From contig CBCYMK010000031.1 in the NCBI GenBank assembly GCA_965183875.1, positions 1 to 64,000 of the forward strand: a stretch of 64,000 bases of DNA. The letters run 5' to 3'. The stretch is from UBA6772 sp965183875. GTDB lineage: Bacteria > Bacteroidota > Bacteroidia > Flavobacteriales > UBA7430. How positions within the stretch are numbered: the first letter of the stretch is position 1; every line of letters starts with the position of its first letter. Made by a program: the position numbers and the translations under genes. Shown piece by piece: positions 1 to 10,863 of the stretch. The notes beneath the pieces were generated by a model. It was not told the origin of the DNA. It searched no databases and saw only the letters and a list, made by a program, of their open reading frames with translations.

Positions 1-3000
1 AGTTTCCACTTCCTATTTTGTATTGGAACTCAAAATCTTGTAAACTGTAATAATTGGCATCGTATAAAGAATAGGCCAAGTCCATATAGGTTACCAAGGA
101 CCCATCAACGAGTTCTTGATCGTTGGTGTTTACTAGCCATTCATCTTCTAGGTTGTTTAAACTGATGGCTGTACAGCTAGGTAAGAAGTTTACACTGAAA
201 CTTACCGTGTCGGCAATATCAAATTCATCAGAGGTCCCAAAGTTATTTTGACACTCTGGGTAAATTACAATTTGGAGGTTCTCGTAATTAAGCGAGTCAG
301 GACCTTTTTCTACTGTTAAGGTTTTAATTAGCGTAGTAGCTGCTTGAATTGGGAAATCTCTATTTACCGATAAACCATCTATTTTTATAATCGCTCCGTA
401 GGGATTAGACTCTTCTAAAACAGCCAATTTATAAATCCGATTACTGTTATCTTCTGTTTCATTCCCTAAACTAAGGGTAAACACTGCCTGTTCTTGCTCT
501 GGTATATTAAACAATACGTTAGGAGAAACACCTAAAGTAGGTTTGTCTCTTTGTGAGGTAGCATTAGATAATACTACTAGAGAATCTAAATAACGAGCAC
601 TAACCTCCGGTTCCCATGGGCAGGAGGTTGCCCCTGCAATAGTCATAAACACGGGCCCAAAACCATCAGAGGCATCTTTTACATCTATAGAAAGTATATC
701 TCCCTGGTCGTTGTCTCCTATAAAGTATCCTATGGTAGATTCATTCTCTACACCCACAACCGAACTGTATTCAAATTCTAAGGTATAGGTGTCGGAATCT
801 TGATAATCTATAGACATGCCATACATGGCTTTTAAAGCCCCGCTAAAACCTTCTGCATCTGCCTCAGACAGATCGTATTTTATGGACTCTTTTTGGGTAA
901 ATGAGCCAGAACTACTTATGGAATTTTCTATAGAAACACCTGCACTTACAGAGTGGTTCAACCTAAATTCTGCACTTTCTTTACTTGCTTCATTATTACG
1001 TAAGGCCTGCTCCCAACTTTCAATTTGGGCAGCATAAAACACAACCTTATCTCTTGGAATTGTAATAGATACATCCTCACTGCTTGTGGCACCTAATTGA
1101 TCTAAAATCCCGTTTATATTAGCAACCCCTGGAAGCGAACTGAAATCTTGGTTAGAAGAAAAGTTTAGTAAAAATGCATCTAAAGAATTCGCGTTACTTA
1201 AAGTACTTGCATCAAAGCTAGGCCCTGTATTAATGGTATTTAAAAATTTACCTAGTCCATGATAATTGGTTTCATCAATGGAATAAGACAATAAATCGGA
1301 ACCGTTACTAGCTGCTGAAAAAGAAGAATTAATTGCTGCATAGGAAGCCCCTAAAATATTTCTTAATTGAGTGGTCGTAAAAGAGCTAATATTTGGCAAT
1401 GAAAAGGTCTCGTCAAGTTCACTTTCGGGCACGGTATAACTTCCAGTAACAGGATCACCATTATATGTACCATATTGATAGCTGTATTTGAGAAATTGAA
1501 GTTTAGGAATTAAATAATTCTCAATATAATTAGCGGTAAATGCAAACTGGGTTGGAGTTCCAGGTTCCACACTGGGCATTATTTTAGTACCTAACAGATA
1601 GGATGAATTAGAATTAGAAAGGAATACTGGTCCCTCTAAACAACTATATATCCCTGTTGTATCTGTACACTTAGACTGCTCTATGAATTGTAAATTTTTG
1701 TTGGTACCAAAAATCATATTCTTAGACGAACCGATAAAAAGATCCCCTTTTGCGCCTATATTAAATTCCTCTTCAGAGGTAGATATAGTTTCGGAGAACG
1801 TTTGAGAAATATAAATTTCATTTTCTTTTTCTTTGGCTACAGAAACAGTGTTTTCGGTATTGGTGGTAAAAAAGGCTTGTGCCTCCCAACCGAGCCCCAT
1901 ACCTACAGTAGCACCAAAAAACATAAATCCAGCATCAAATGAACCACTCATATGTAATCCTGTACCGAAATCTAATTTATAGGCTGCCTCTCTACCATTA
2001 ATATTTAATATTCTTGAGCTTCGAGTAGTTGTAGAAGATTGTTCTAGCCAAGAATAAGATTGATCACCTGCCGGGTCTCTTAAAATATTATCTACTGATT
2101 GTGGTCCAAAAGTAAAGAAGTCATTTCCATAGGACTCACTACCGAATAAAATACAATTTTGAGAAAAGCTTTTTGTAATACCGTTATGGCTATAGTCAAT
2201 GGATAAATTTCTTTCAAAATTTTCATCCTGTCCAAATACATGCGGATTATCAGGTGAAAAGGAATACTCTATAAGCTCATCTCCTAGTTCAAATTCACTT
2301 AAACCATTCTCTTTCATAGTGTTGTTTACCACTATATTTCCTTGGTTTACATCTACAGAATAGGAGGCAATAATAGAACTATCGCCACTGAGTAGGCCGT
2401 AGTTTTGATACAATTCTTGGACCTCTATTTTGAGCCTATAAGTATTCTCCCCATATAAGGTTTTAAAAATGGGATAGCCGTAGTTATAGGAAGATCCAGA
2501 ACCCAAACTAAAAGTGTCTGCCTCTTGAATCAATTGCCTTTCTCCTAAAAAGGAGCCCCAAGACTGAGTATTGTTATCGTACTGAAAAACAAGTAGTTCC
2601 GGATTACTTATATAAACTAAACTTAAAGACTCATGGTAATATTTAACAGAATCAGAATTTGGGTCTTCAGTTGAGATAACATCTTGTACAAAGACACCAT
2701 CTTGATCTGTAAGCCCTTTAATATCACTCAGGTCAAGCCCATCAAAAACATACGAATTCGAACTGTAATATTCTTGTATTATAGGGTTGTTACACCTAAA
2801 GCTACTTTGTACTATTTGGTATTTTATAGGCAGTAACTGTACAGATTGTTCTGCAGTATAAGGGTCAGTACTAAGCGATATTCTATGCCCTGAAGCGTTG
2901 TTTATATCTCCCTCAGGGATTAAGTCGAAACTCACCTGACCAATAGTATTTACAGAATCTGATGCCCAACCTAAAGGAACAGACTCGCTATCCAGGCCTC

Positions 3001-6000
3001 CAGTAACACGAACAATAAGGTCTTTTTTGGAAGAACAAATAATTTTTGCAAAATCGTTAATAGAAATCGATTGTTGGAAATCGTATTTATTTGCCGCATT
3101 TGAGAAATCATAGTAATCTGTAGAAAGTGCTCCCTCCAAAGGAAGGTATTCAAAAGTATGTCCATTTTTTTCGAAGGACAATCGATGAGATCCTATTGGG
3201 ATAGAAACGGTAAATTCTCCTACATTATTGGTTAGAATTTGTTCATTATCGCCGTTTAATTGTACTTCATTATCAACCAGTATTTTCACACCTTCAACAG
3301 GGATATTATAAGACGCTTCTCCATCTACTAACATCTGTTCGTGTACTTCGAATAAAATTTTCCCGGTTACTTCGAAAGACGAAACATCAATAAAATTTAC
3401 ATCTGACACATACTGCGATTGATCTCCTAGATAACTAAGTCTTTGGGTGGGGCTAAATTCGTGCACGCTAGGAAACAGAAGTGTATCAATTGTTTTTGGG
3501 GTAACACTATATATAGAACCTGCGCCGTTGTATCGTATACCTTCTAAGAGGTAAAAGCCATTTGCATTGGTTAGTGTTCTAAAAGAAACTTGATCTTCTG
3601 TAGGCACATCAGAAGAAAATAATGCGCCTTCAAGTTTCAAATCGTTCTTATTAAATATATCGTTTTCTGACTTTGAAGAATCGTAAACGTAGTCTCCAAT
3701 CCCCTCATCGCTATTGAAATAAAAAACTAAATCTTCCTCCTCTGGGTTGATAAACCTGTTAGAAAGACTTTTTACTTCTAGGGGAGATAAGGCCTTTTTC
3801 CAAAGTGTTAACTCATCCATCAAACCAATAAAGTTATTACTACCATCTCTATAGTCTCTACCCAAAACAAAGTCGTTAAAAGAATACTGTACATCTATAT
3901 TATTTATAGAATTAGCTGTTTTAACGAGCTCACTATTAATGTACAATCGGCCTATAGAGCCCTCTTTTACATAAGCAATATGTACCCATTCTCCTGTACA
4001 AACTAAGGCCCCAGTGTACTCTACATGATTAAAACCAAAGGCATCGTCAGAATAATCCCACAAACCTAAATAGCCCTCTTTCGTGTACACCATAAACTCC
4101 GACAATGCGTCGGTTTCGTTTCTACCCAATTGGGCTATTACCTGTTCTTCTAAACTGGATGATTTTATCCAGCTTGAAAAAGACAGGTTTGTGCTGTTTT
4201 CTATATTTCTCAAGGTATCTAATCGAGCATAACTGTGCCCATAAATACCCAAATCAAATTTCAGCGATTTATTTTTCAAACCCTCGCTGTTCACCGCAAC
4301 CATATCGACCCCAGAAACAGGAGCACCAGACTCATAGTTTACCTGCCCACTCATACTAGCTACTGGAACTCTAAAACCTACCTCTGTTGTAGAGGGGTGG
4401 TAGTTTATGCTATTTTCACAGGGATACTGGGCAACCACCAAATAATTATAAAGGGTGTTTGCATTGGCATATTCGTCGTAAAAAGTAGAATTTTCTACAG
4501 GCACCGAACCTATTTGCTGCCAGCTCCCTATAGGGGCTCCAACCTGGTTAAAACTCACCAACTGCCCATTGTCGAGGTCGGTAAGTTCTCTTCTAAAAAC
4601 TCTAAACTCGGTAATCACATCGCCGTTATTGGCATTCCACTTAAGTAATACAAAGTCGCTATGATATCCCTTTGATACTTCTAAACGATGATCCTCATCG
4701 AAAGTTAAGACCCCTGAAGTAGGGGTTATTTCTACTCCATCAGAAAGCGATGATTGTGAGTCATCGCAGTTAAAAGTTTTAATTTTATAGGTGTAGTTCG
4801 TACAATTAGTTACTCCATTAGGGTCTAACCAAACCAAATCGCCTAATTCGTTGGAAGCTAAATTAGCAATATCACTTCCCGTAAGGACTGTCTCTATTTC
4901 TCCCTCTGGATTAGAACGAATAATTGATAATTTATCGATGTTCTTTTGGGAATCCTGAATATTGTCAAAACTCAACTGGATGACATTACTCTCAAGCTGA
5001 ATTGCTGTTATAGACTGTATTTCATAGGGTAAGGGTCGGGAATAAGCTATTTCTTGGACGCTAGAAATACTTTCGTAGGTTGCAGGGTATTCACTATAAT
5101 ATTCACCCTGAGTAAATTCTGCAATGGACTTAAGAGAATATTGAAACTTCCTTCCGGGGACTAACACATCCCTATCGTCTATAAATTCGGTACCAGTCAA
5201 GGGGTTTAGTACGCCATTTAAAAGTACAGGTGAAGCGTCAAATACGGGCTCTAAAGCAGTACTTCCTACAGTTTCCTCATTACTATACAGGTTGTATTCT
5301 ATAGAACTTATTGCATTACTACTACTCATATCTGCATCAAGCCAAGATAAACTTACCTGATTACACTCATCTATAGAAGCTTCAAAAGAATGTGCTAAAG
5401 GCGGGCTACTTTTTGAACCCCGTTGAACCTCAGAAAATCCAGAACCTAGGTCCTGTGTATAGACTACATCGCTATAAAATAAATTCGCCAAGTTAGCATA
5501 AAGATACATATACGCTCGGTACTCGTATTCTATTTCAGAAGACGCATTAAAATCTCTAAATACAAATTTTGTATCCCTTGCTTCGTCTATAGTATATGAA
5601 GGATGAGATAAAAAAGCACCTTCAGAATCGAGGCTTGTAGCAGAGTTGTGGTAAAAAGTACCATTATCTCCAGAGAAATAGTAATTATTCCATGCTTCAT
5701 CGCCTAGAAGTCTACGCTGTATCATAAACAAATATTTTGTAGGATCTACCTGAGACTCAGTAGACCAGTTTAACTCTATATACTCAGCTGTCTTTTCGCT
5801 AATTGTTAAATCTGGAACCACAAAGGCTGTAGTTGTTGCACCACCAGTTTGAGTATAGAATTTCTTAGCAAATTCATGATTACTCTCGTAAACTCTAATT
5901 TTATAATCTATATTATTGTTAGGTCCTATATTTGGAATTGTATAATCTGGTATAGTTATATTAAGTCCAGTCTCTTCAAATCCTGGAACATCTACAATAT

Positions 6001-6649
6001 GCTCATCCCAATTGCCCCAAACCTCATTTGCTCTATGCACTACTTTTCGGTATGTGTTGGGGCTCAAAACAGTATTAAACTGATTGTATGCATCGGTAAA
6101 CTGGATGGTATTGTCGGTAACAGAAGTAACAGTTTCTACATATTCCCAAGAGGAATAATTGGGAGTGAAATCTACAAGTGAAGTGGTAGTGTAATCTACC
6201 CAACTAACACCTTCTGACTGTATTTGTTCCACCATAATTTCTACAGAATCGTAAGAGTGTAAAAAAAGTGGATAATCTATCCAACGTATATCCAATACCG
6301 AATAGTGTTGAGAGCCCTCCCAAACAGAATTATTGATACTTGCTACAATTGCACTATTTTGACTTTCTAGTATCGAAGCACTCAAGCAATCTCCACCACA
6401 ATTTGTTAGATCTATACGAGCCAGAAAATGCCAATCAGAAGAAGAAGAAGTTCTGTATTTAACATTCAGAGCCCCTATCCACCAATCAATACCATTCAAC
6501 CAAGCCACGCGAGATTCAATAGATAAATTGTTTATCACCTCACCATTAGCACTCATATACTTTGTTACTTTGTGAGGTATCTGGCCATCGGCCTGAGCAA
6601 AAATAATTGAGTTAAATAACAGAGTGCAAAAAAAGAACAGCTTTTTCAT
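1..6649 (-). CDS. Giant secreted modular protein (FN3/LamG), C-terminus outside the window
   Basis: An uninterrupted frame runs from the ATG at 6649 to the window edge, giving at least 2216 residues without a stop. Residues 1-18 form a signal peptide (MKKLFFFCTLLFNSIIFA) followed by Gln19, a typical signal peptidase I site. Fibronectin III-like segments begin near residues 276, 426, 553 and 673. Carboxypeptidase-regulatory-like segments lie near 766 and 1093. A LamG/concanavalin-like domain spans about 800-990 and contains 'SFSSWIKSS'. Residues from about 1200 to 2216 are rich in Ser, Asn and aromatic residues and match no family I recognise. Such proteins in Bacteroidota usually end in a type IX secretion signal, but that end is not in view. 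A role in adhesion or as a surface protein is inference only. The gene is divergent from ridA. Confidence 0.85.
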   Translation of the reverse strand, partial: MKKLFFFCTLLFNSIIFAQADGQIPHKVTKYMSANGEVINNLSIESRVAWLNGIDWWIGALNVKYRTSSSSDWHFLARIDLTNCGGDCLSASILESQNSAIVASINNSVWEGSQHYSVLDIRWIDYPLFLHSYDSVEIMVEQIQSEGVSWVDYTTTSLVDFTPNYSSWEYVETVTSVTDNTIQFTDAYNQFNTVLSPNTYRKVVHRANEVWGNWDEHIVDVPGFEETGLNITIPDYTIPNIGPNNNIDYKIRVYESNHEFAKKFYTQTGGATTTAFVVPDLTISEKTAEYIELNWSTESQVDPTKYLFMIQRRLLGDEAWNNYYFSGDNGTFYHNSATSLDSEGAFLSHPSYTIDEARDTKFVFRDFNASSEIEYEYRAYMYLYANLANLFYSDVVYTQDLGSGFSEVQRGSKSSPPLAHSFEASIDECNQVSLSWLDADMSSSNAISSIEYNLYSNEETVGSTALEPVFDASPVLLNGVLNPLTGTEFIDDRDVLVPGRKFQYSLKSIAEFTQGEYYSEYPATYESISSVQEIAYSRPLPYEIQSITAIQLESNVIQLSFDNIQDSQKNIDKLSIIRSNPEGEIETVLTGSDIANLASNELGDLVWLDPNGVTNCTNYTYKIKTFNCDDSQSSLSDGVEITPTSGVLTFDEDHRLEVSKGYHSDFVLLKWNANNGDVITEFRVFRRELTDLDNGQLVSFNQVGAPIGSWQQIGSVPVENSTFYDEYANANTLYNYLVVAQYPCENSINYHPSTTEVGFRVPVASMSGQVNYESGAPVSGVDMVAVNSEGLKNKSLKFDLGIYGHSYARLDTLRNIENSTNLSFSSWIKSSSLEEQVIAQLGRNETDALSEFMVYTKEGYLGLWDYSDDAFGFNHVEYTGALVCTGEWVHIAYVKEGSIGRLYINSELVKTANSINNIDVQYSFNDFVLGRDYRDGSNNFIGLMDELTLWKKALSPLEVKSLSNRFINPEEEDLVFYFNSDEGIGDYVYDSSKSENDIFNKNDLKLEGALFSSDVPTEDQVSFRTLTNANGFYLLEGIRYNGAGSIYSVTPKTIDTLLFPSVHEFSPTQRLSYLGDQSQYVSDVNFIDVSSFEVTGKILFEVHEQMLVDGEASYNIPVEGVKILVDNEVQLNGDNEQILTNNVGEFTVSIPIGSHRLSFEKNGHTFEYLPLEGALSTDYYDFSNAANKYDFQQSISINDFAKIICSSKKDLIVRVTGGLDSESVPLGWASDSVNTIGQVSFDLIPEGDINNASGHRISLSTDPYTAEQSVQLLPIKYQIVQSSFRCNNPIIQEYYSSNSYVFDGLDLSDIKGLTDQDGVFVQDVISTEDPNSDSVKYYHESLSLVYISNPELLVFQYDNNTQSWGSFLGERQLIQEADTFSLGSGSSYNYGYPIFKTLYGENTYRLKIEVQELYQNYGLLSGDSSIIASYSVDVNQGNIVVNNTMKENGLSEFELGDELIEYSFSPDNPHVFGQDENFERNLSIDYSHNGITKSFSQNCILFGSESYGNDFFTFGPQSVDNILRDPAGDQSYSWLEQSSTTTRSSRILNINGREAAYKLDFGTGLHMSGSFDAGFMFFGATVGMGLGWEAQAFFTTNTENTVSVAKEKENEIYISQTFSETISTSEEEFNIGAKGDLFIGSSKNMIFGTNKNLQFIEQSKCTDTTGIYSCLEGPVFLSNSNSSYLLGTKIMPSVEPGTPTQFAFTANYIENYLIPKLQFLKYSYQYGTYNGDPVTGSYTVPESELDETFSLPNISSFTTTQLRNILGASYAAINSSFSAASNGSDLLSYSIDETNYHGLGKFLNTINTGPSFDASTLSNANSLDAFLLNFSSNQDFSSLPGVANINGILDQLGATSSEDVSITIPRDKVVFYAAQIESWEQALRNNEASKESAEFRLNHSVSAGVSIENSISSSGSFTQKESIKYDLSEADAEGFSGALKAMYGMSIDYQDSDTYTLEFEYSSVVGVENESTIGYFIGDNDQGDILSIDVKDASDGFGPVFMTIAGATSCPWEPEVSARYLDSLVVLSNATSQRDKPTLGVSPNVLFNIPEQEQAVFTLSLGNETEDNSNRIYKLAVLEESNPYGAIIKIDGLSVNRDFPIQAATTLIKTLTVEKGPDSLNYENLQIVIYPECQNNFGTSDEFDIADTVSFSVNFLPSCTAISLNNLEDEWLVNTNDQELVDGSLVTYMDLAYSLYDANYYSLQDFEFQYKIGSGN

Positions 6650-7006
6650 ATCAAATATTTTTAATTCATGGATATTATAGTACATCTAAAAGTACGGATA
6701 AATTTAACAACTTAACAAGAAGGAACAAGCAAACACAACTCGCTTCTTTTCAATAAGTTAAGCCTTGCTTAGCAATATTTACAGAACCTACAAACTTAAA
6801 TAAGTATATACAATCCATCGATTTAATATTAAAAGTTGGCACTATAAATCAATCCAAAACTTTACATAGTTAAAATAATTCCAAATCTAAAAGGGTAAAA
6901 AATACAGGTTTGATTTTCACAGCTTTGCAGTAGAAAGTATTCTTAAATAAACCGATTGCATATCTGCTACTATTGGTGTAAATTTGCGGGTTTATAAAGC
7001 AGAATT
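6650..7006. other. Divergent intergenic region, AT-rich
   Basis: These 357 bases separate the giant secreted-protein gene (minus) from ridA (plus). I see no ORF, RNA gene or repeat of the families found later in the window. The only clear signal is the ridA promoter near the right end. No convincing TAnnTTTG element was found for the leftward gene. Confidence 0.5.
6956..6986 (+). promoter_or_regulatory. Bacteroidota-type promoter for ridA-ileS
   Basis: A TTG at 6956-6958 is followed after 20 bases by TAAATTTG at 6979-6986. This fits the TTG-N(17-23)-TAnnTTTG consensus of the primary sigma factor in Bacteroidota. The start codon of ridA lies 20 bases downstream, so the leader would be short, about 14 bases. 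Confidence 0.6.
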
Positions 7007-7432
7007 ATGTCAGAAAATAAAGAAAGAATAAACTCACAAAAAGCACCAGAACCTGTAGGAGCTTATCCACATGCACGCCGTCATGGAAACTTATTGTTTT
7101 TATCTGGTGTAGGTCCCAGAGAGCGAGGAACAAAAAAAATCCCAGGAGTAGAGTTAGATGCTGATGGAAATATACTTTCTTACGACATAGAAGCACAGTG
7201 TCATTCTGTGTTTAACAATATTAAAACCATTGTAGAAGATGCAGGTTCTTCATGGGACAACATCATCGATGTAACGGTTTTCTTAACCAATATGAAAGAT
7301 GATTTTAAGACCTACAATAAAATTTATGCTGAATACTTTAAAGACAATCAACCCTGCCGTACCACGGTAGAAATTTTGAGTCTTCCTACGCCAATTGGCA
7401 TAGAGTTAAAAGTAATGGCAACCATCGACTAA
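7007..7432 (+). CDS. RidA/YjgF family deaminase, 2-aminomuconate deaminase-like
   Basis: This 141-residue protein is a single RidA (YER057c/YjgF) domain. The family forms trimers and hydrolyses reactive enamines or imines. 'AYPHARRHGNLLFLSGVGP' near the N-terminus and 'CRTTVEI' with the conserved Arg near residue 120 are family signatures. The overall pattern, including 'DIEAQCHSVFNNIKTIVEDAGS', is closer to the 2-aminomuconate deaminase branch than to canonical RidA, so a role in tryptophan or aminophenol breakdown is possible but not shown. ileS starts 8 bases downstream, which suggests co-transcription. Confidence 0.85.
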   Translation: MSENKERINSQKAPEPVGAYPHARRHGNLLFLSGVGPRERGTKKIPGVELDADGNILSYDIEAQCHSVFNNIKTIVEDAGSSWDNIIDVTVFLTNMKDDFKTYNKIYAEYFKDNQPCRTTVEILSLPTPIGIELKVMATID

Positions 7433-7440
7433 ATACAGAG

Positions 7441-10400
7441 ATGAAAAAATACCCAGAATATAAAGGCTTAAATCTGCCAAATGTAGCCGCAGAAGTATTA
7501 GCAGATTGGCAAGAGAATAAAATCTTTGAGAAGAGTATAGAAACGCGTGAAGGCAACAAACCATTTGTATTTTTCGAGGGACCACCTTCGGCAAATGGAA
7601 TGCCAGGAATACACCACGTAATGGCTAGAAGTATCAAGGATATATTCTGTCGTTACCAAACACTCAAAGGATTCCAAGTAAAGCGTAAAGCTGGATGGGA
7701 TACACACGGATTGCCAGTAGAATTAGGTGTAGAAAAAGAGTTGGGTATCTCTAAAGAAGACATCGGTACTAAAATCTCTGTAGACGAGTACAATAAAGCA
7801 TGTAGAGAAACGGTAATGCGCTACACAGATGTATGGAATAAGCTGACTGAAAAAATGGGGTATTGGGTAGATATGGAAGACCCATACATCACTTATGAAA
7901 GTAAATATATGGAGTCGGTTTGGTACCTACTATCGGAACTCTACAAAAAAGATTTAATTTATAAGGGTTATACCATACAACCTTATTCACCAGCTGCAGG
8001 TACAGGATTAAGTTCTCATGAACTAAACCAACCTGGCTGTTATAAAGACGTAAAAGACACCTCTGCAGTAGCGCTTTTTAAAGCTAATAAGGAAAGCCTA
8101 AAAGTAGAGGCCTTAAAAACTATTGATGGAGCTATTCATTTTATTGCTTGGACTACCACTCCATGGACACTTCCATCGAATACCGCACTTTGTGTAGGCC
8201 CAAAAATTGATTATGTATTGGTTAAAACCTTTAATCAGTACTCGGGCACAGCCATGAATATTGTATTGGCAAAAAATTTAGTGGCTAAACAACTTTCTGG
8301 AAAATATACAGCTGCAGAAAATATAGAAGAATTAGAAAGCTATGAATTTGGAGCTAAAAAAATTCCATTCTTCATCCATTCAGAATTTAAAGGAGCCGAT
8401 TTAGTAGGATCTCGCTATGAGCAACTACTCCCTTATACTACTCCATACGAGAATGCCGAAAATGCATTTCAAGTAATTTCTGGTGACTTCGTAACTACCG
8501 AAGACGGTACCGGAATCGTACATATAGCCCCTACTTTTGGTGCAGACGATGCATTGGTAGCCAAGAATTTCAACATCCCAGGAATGTTGGTTTTAGATGA
8601 AAATGACAATCCTCGACCTTTAGTAGACCTACAAGGTAAGTTTGTCCCTGAGATGGGTGAGCTAGCAGGAATGTATGTGAAAAACGAATATTATGCTGAG
8701 GGCGAAGCGCCAGAAAGGTCAGCTGATGTGGTGATTTCTATAAAACTAAAAGAGGAAGATAAAGCCTTTAAGGTTGAAAAATACGAGCACTCTTATCCAC
8801 ACTGTTGGAGGACAGACAAGCCTGTTTTATACTACCCATTAGACTCTTGGTTTATTAAATCTACAGCGATGAAAGATCGCATGATAGAACTGAATAAAAC
8901 CATCAACTGGAAGCCAGAATCTACAGGAACTGGAAGGTTTGGTAACTGGTTGGAAAACCTTAATGACTGGAATTTATCCCGTTCGCGCTATTGGGGTATC
9001 CCTATCCCTATTTGGTCTACCGAAGAAGGAGATGAACGCATCTGCATAGGCTCTGCCGAAGAGCTTTATAATGAATGTGAGAAATCTGTTGCTGCTGGTA
9101 TAATGGCAAAAAATCCGATTACAGATTTTGAGCCAGGTAATATGTCGCAAGAGAATTACGACAAAATAGACCTACATAAAAATTACGTTGACGAAATAGT
9201 TTTAGTTTCTCCAAATGGAAAAGCAATGCATAGAGAGTCTGACCTGATTGATGTTTGGTTCGACTCTGGCTCTATGCCTTATGCACAATGGCACTACCCG
9301 TTTGAAAATAAAGAATTAATAGACGGACAAACTTCTTACCCTGCAGATTTTATTGCTGAAGGGGTTGATCAAACTCGTGGTTGGTTCTTTACGCTTCACG
9401 CTATCGCTACTATGTGTTTCGATTCTGTAGCTTATAAAAATGTTATTTCTAATGGCTTGGTGCTAGACAAAAAAGGACAGAAAATGTCTAAACGTTTGGG
9501 TAATGCAGCAGATCCATTTGAAACATTAGATAAGTACGGCGCAGATGCTACTCGTTGGTATATGATTACCAACGCACAGCCATGGGACAACCTAAAATTT
9601 GATTTAGACGGGATTACTGAAGTACAACGAAAGTTCTTTGGAACCCTTTACAATACCTATTCTTTCTTTAGTCTTTATGCCAATATAGACGGCTTTACTT
9701 ACGTTGAACAAGACATTGAAAATAGACCAGAAATAGACCGTTGGATTTTATCGGAGCTAAATACCTTGATGAAGTCTGTGGACAAAGCTTATAGCGAATA
9801 TGAGCCTACACGTGCTGGTCGTCTATTACAAGAATTTGTAACCGAAAACCTAAGTAACTGGTACGTTCGTTTATGCCGTCGTCGCTTCTGGAAAGGAGAG
9901 TATGCAGAAGATAAAATCTCGGCTTATCAAACATTGTTTACCTGTTTGGTAAACATTGCTAAGATGGCATCTCCAATAGCACCCTTCTTTACCGATCGTT
10001 TATACAAGGATTTGATGAATGCTACAGACCTTCCTAAAGAAGAGTCGGTACACTTAAGCTTATTCCCTAAAGCAGCAGAAAATCTAATCGATACCGATTT
10101 GGAAACGCGTATGCAGATGGCACAAAACATCACCTCTATGGTCTTATCTCTTCGTAAGAAAGAAAAGCTTCGCGTTCGCCAACCCCTACAAAAAGTTATG
10201 ATTCCTGCTTCTGATGAGAAGATGAAAGCTCAAATTAATGCCATTAAAGACTTGGTTCTTTCTGAAGTTAATGTGAAGGGATTAGACTTTATGTCTGAAG
10301 ATTCTAACATACTAGTAAAAGAAATTAAAGCCAACTTCAAAGCTTTAGGTCCTAAATATGGGAAGCAGATGAAAGCTATAGCGGCTGCAATAGGGAAGTT

Positions 10401-10836
10401 TGAGCAAGAGGACATAAAAGAACTCGAGAGCAGCGGTGTTTATACACTAAATATAGATGGGGCTGACCTTGAAATTTCCACTGAAGATGTACTTATTAAC
10501 TCTCAGGATATCCCAGGACTTCTAGTAGCCAATAACAAAGGGCTAACGGTGGCATTAGACATTACCATGAACGAAGCCTTAATAGAAGAAGGTATTGCAC
10601 GTGAGTTGGTAAATAGAATTCAGAATATCCGTAAGGAATCTGGCTTAGAAATCACCGATAGGATACAGTTAAGCATCACAAAACACGATAAAATTAACGC
10701 TGCAATAAACTCTAACAAAAAGTATATCTGTGACGAAACCCTTGCAGATGAGATACTTATTTGTGAGACCGAACCAAAAAATGCTGTAGCCGTTGAATTT
10801 GATGAGATAAAAACCTATATTGCCTTGACAAAATAA
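7441..10836 (+). CDS. ileS: Isoleucyl-tRNA synthetase
   Basis: This 1131-residue class I aminoacyl-tRNA synthetase charges tRNA-Ile in the cytoplasm. The HIGH-type signature is GIHH at residues 56-59 in 'PPSANGMPGIHHVMAR', and KMSKR is at 681-685 within 'GQKMSKRLGN'. Between them lie the editing domain (around 'TTEDGTGIVHIAPTFGADD') and the 'WFDSGSMPYA' segment. The C-terminal anticodon-binding region follows from about residue 790. At 1131 residues it is longer than the roughly 940-residue E. coli enzyme and resembles the eukaryote-like IleRS type found in Bacteroidota. It is second in the operon with ridA, the DksA-like gene and lspA. Confidence 0.97.
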   Translation: MKKYPEYKGLNLPNVAAEVLADWQENKIFEKSIETREGNKPFVFFEGPPSANGMPGIHHVMARSIKDIFCRYQTLKGFQVKRKAGWDTHGLPVELGVEKELGISKEDIGTKISVDEYNKACRETVMRYTDVWNKLTEKMGYWVDMEDPYITYESKYMESVWYLLSELYKKDLIYKGYTIQPYSPAAGTGLSSHELNQPGCYKDVKDTSAVALFKANKESLKVEALKTIDGAIHFIAWTTTPWTLPSNTALCVGPKIDYVLVKTFNQYSGTAMNIVLAKNLVAKQLSGKYTAAENIEELESYEFGAKKIPFFIHSEFKGADLVGSRYEQLLPYTTPYENAENAFQVISGDFVTTEDGTGIVHIAPTFGADDALVAKNFNIPGMLVLDENDNPRPLVDLQGKFVPEMGELAGMYVKNEYYAEGEAPERSADVVISIKLKEEDKAFKVEKYEHSYPHCWRTDKPVLYYPLDSWFIKSTAMKDRMIELNKTINWKPESTGTGRFGNWLENLNDWNLSRSRYWGIPIPIWSTEEGDERICIGSAEELYNECEKSVAAGIMAKNPITDFEPGNMSQENYDKIDLHKNYVDEIVLVSPNGKAMHRESDLIDVWFDSGSMPYAQWHYPFENKELIDGQTSYPADFIAEGVDQTRGWFFTLHAIATMCFDSVAYKNVISNGLVLDKKGQKMSKRLGNAADPFETLDKYGADATRWYMITNAQPWDNLKFDLDGITEVQRKFFGTLYNTYSFFSLYANIDGFTYVEQDIENRPEIDRWILSELNTLMKSVDKAYSEYEPTRAGRLLQEFVTENLSNWYVRLCRRRFWKGEYAEDKISAYQTLFTCLVNIAKMASPIAPFFTDRLYKDLMNATDLPKEESVHLSLFPKAAENLIDTDLETRMQMAQNITSMVLSLRKKEKLRVRQPLQKVMIPASDEKMKAQINAIKDLVLSEVNVKGLDFMSEDSNILVKEIKANFKALGPKYGKQMKAIAAAIGKFEQEDIKELESSGVYTLNIDGADLEISTEDVLINSQDIPGLLVANNKGLTVALDITMNEALIEEGIARELVNRIQNIRKESGLEITDRIQLSITKHDKINAAINSNKKYICDETLADEILICETEPKNAVAVEFDEIKTYIALTK

Positions 10837-10863
10837 GAGTTAATCTTACAAAAATAATAGGCT

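Noticed and set aside
4105..4648. Plus-strand ORFs within the giant secreted-protein gene
   Set aside because: They are opposite a clear LamG/FN3-coding frame and show no protein-like pattern.
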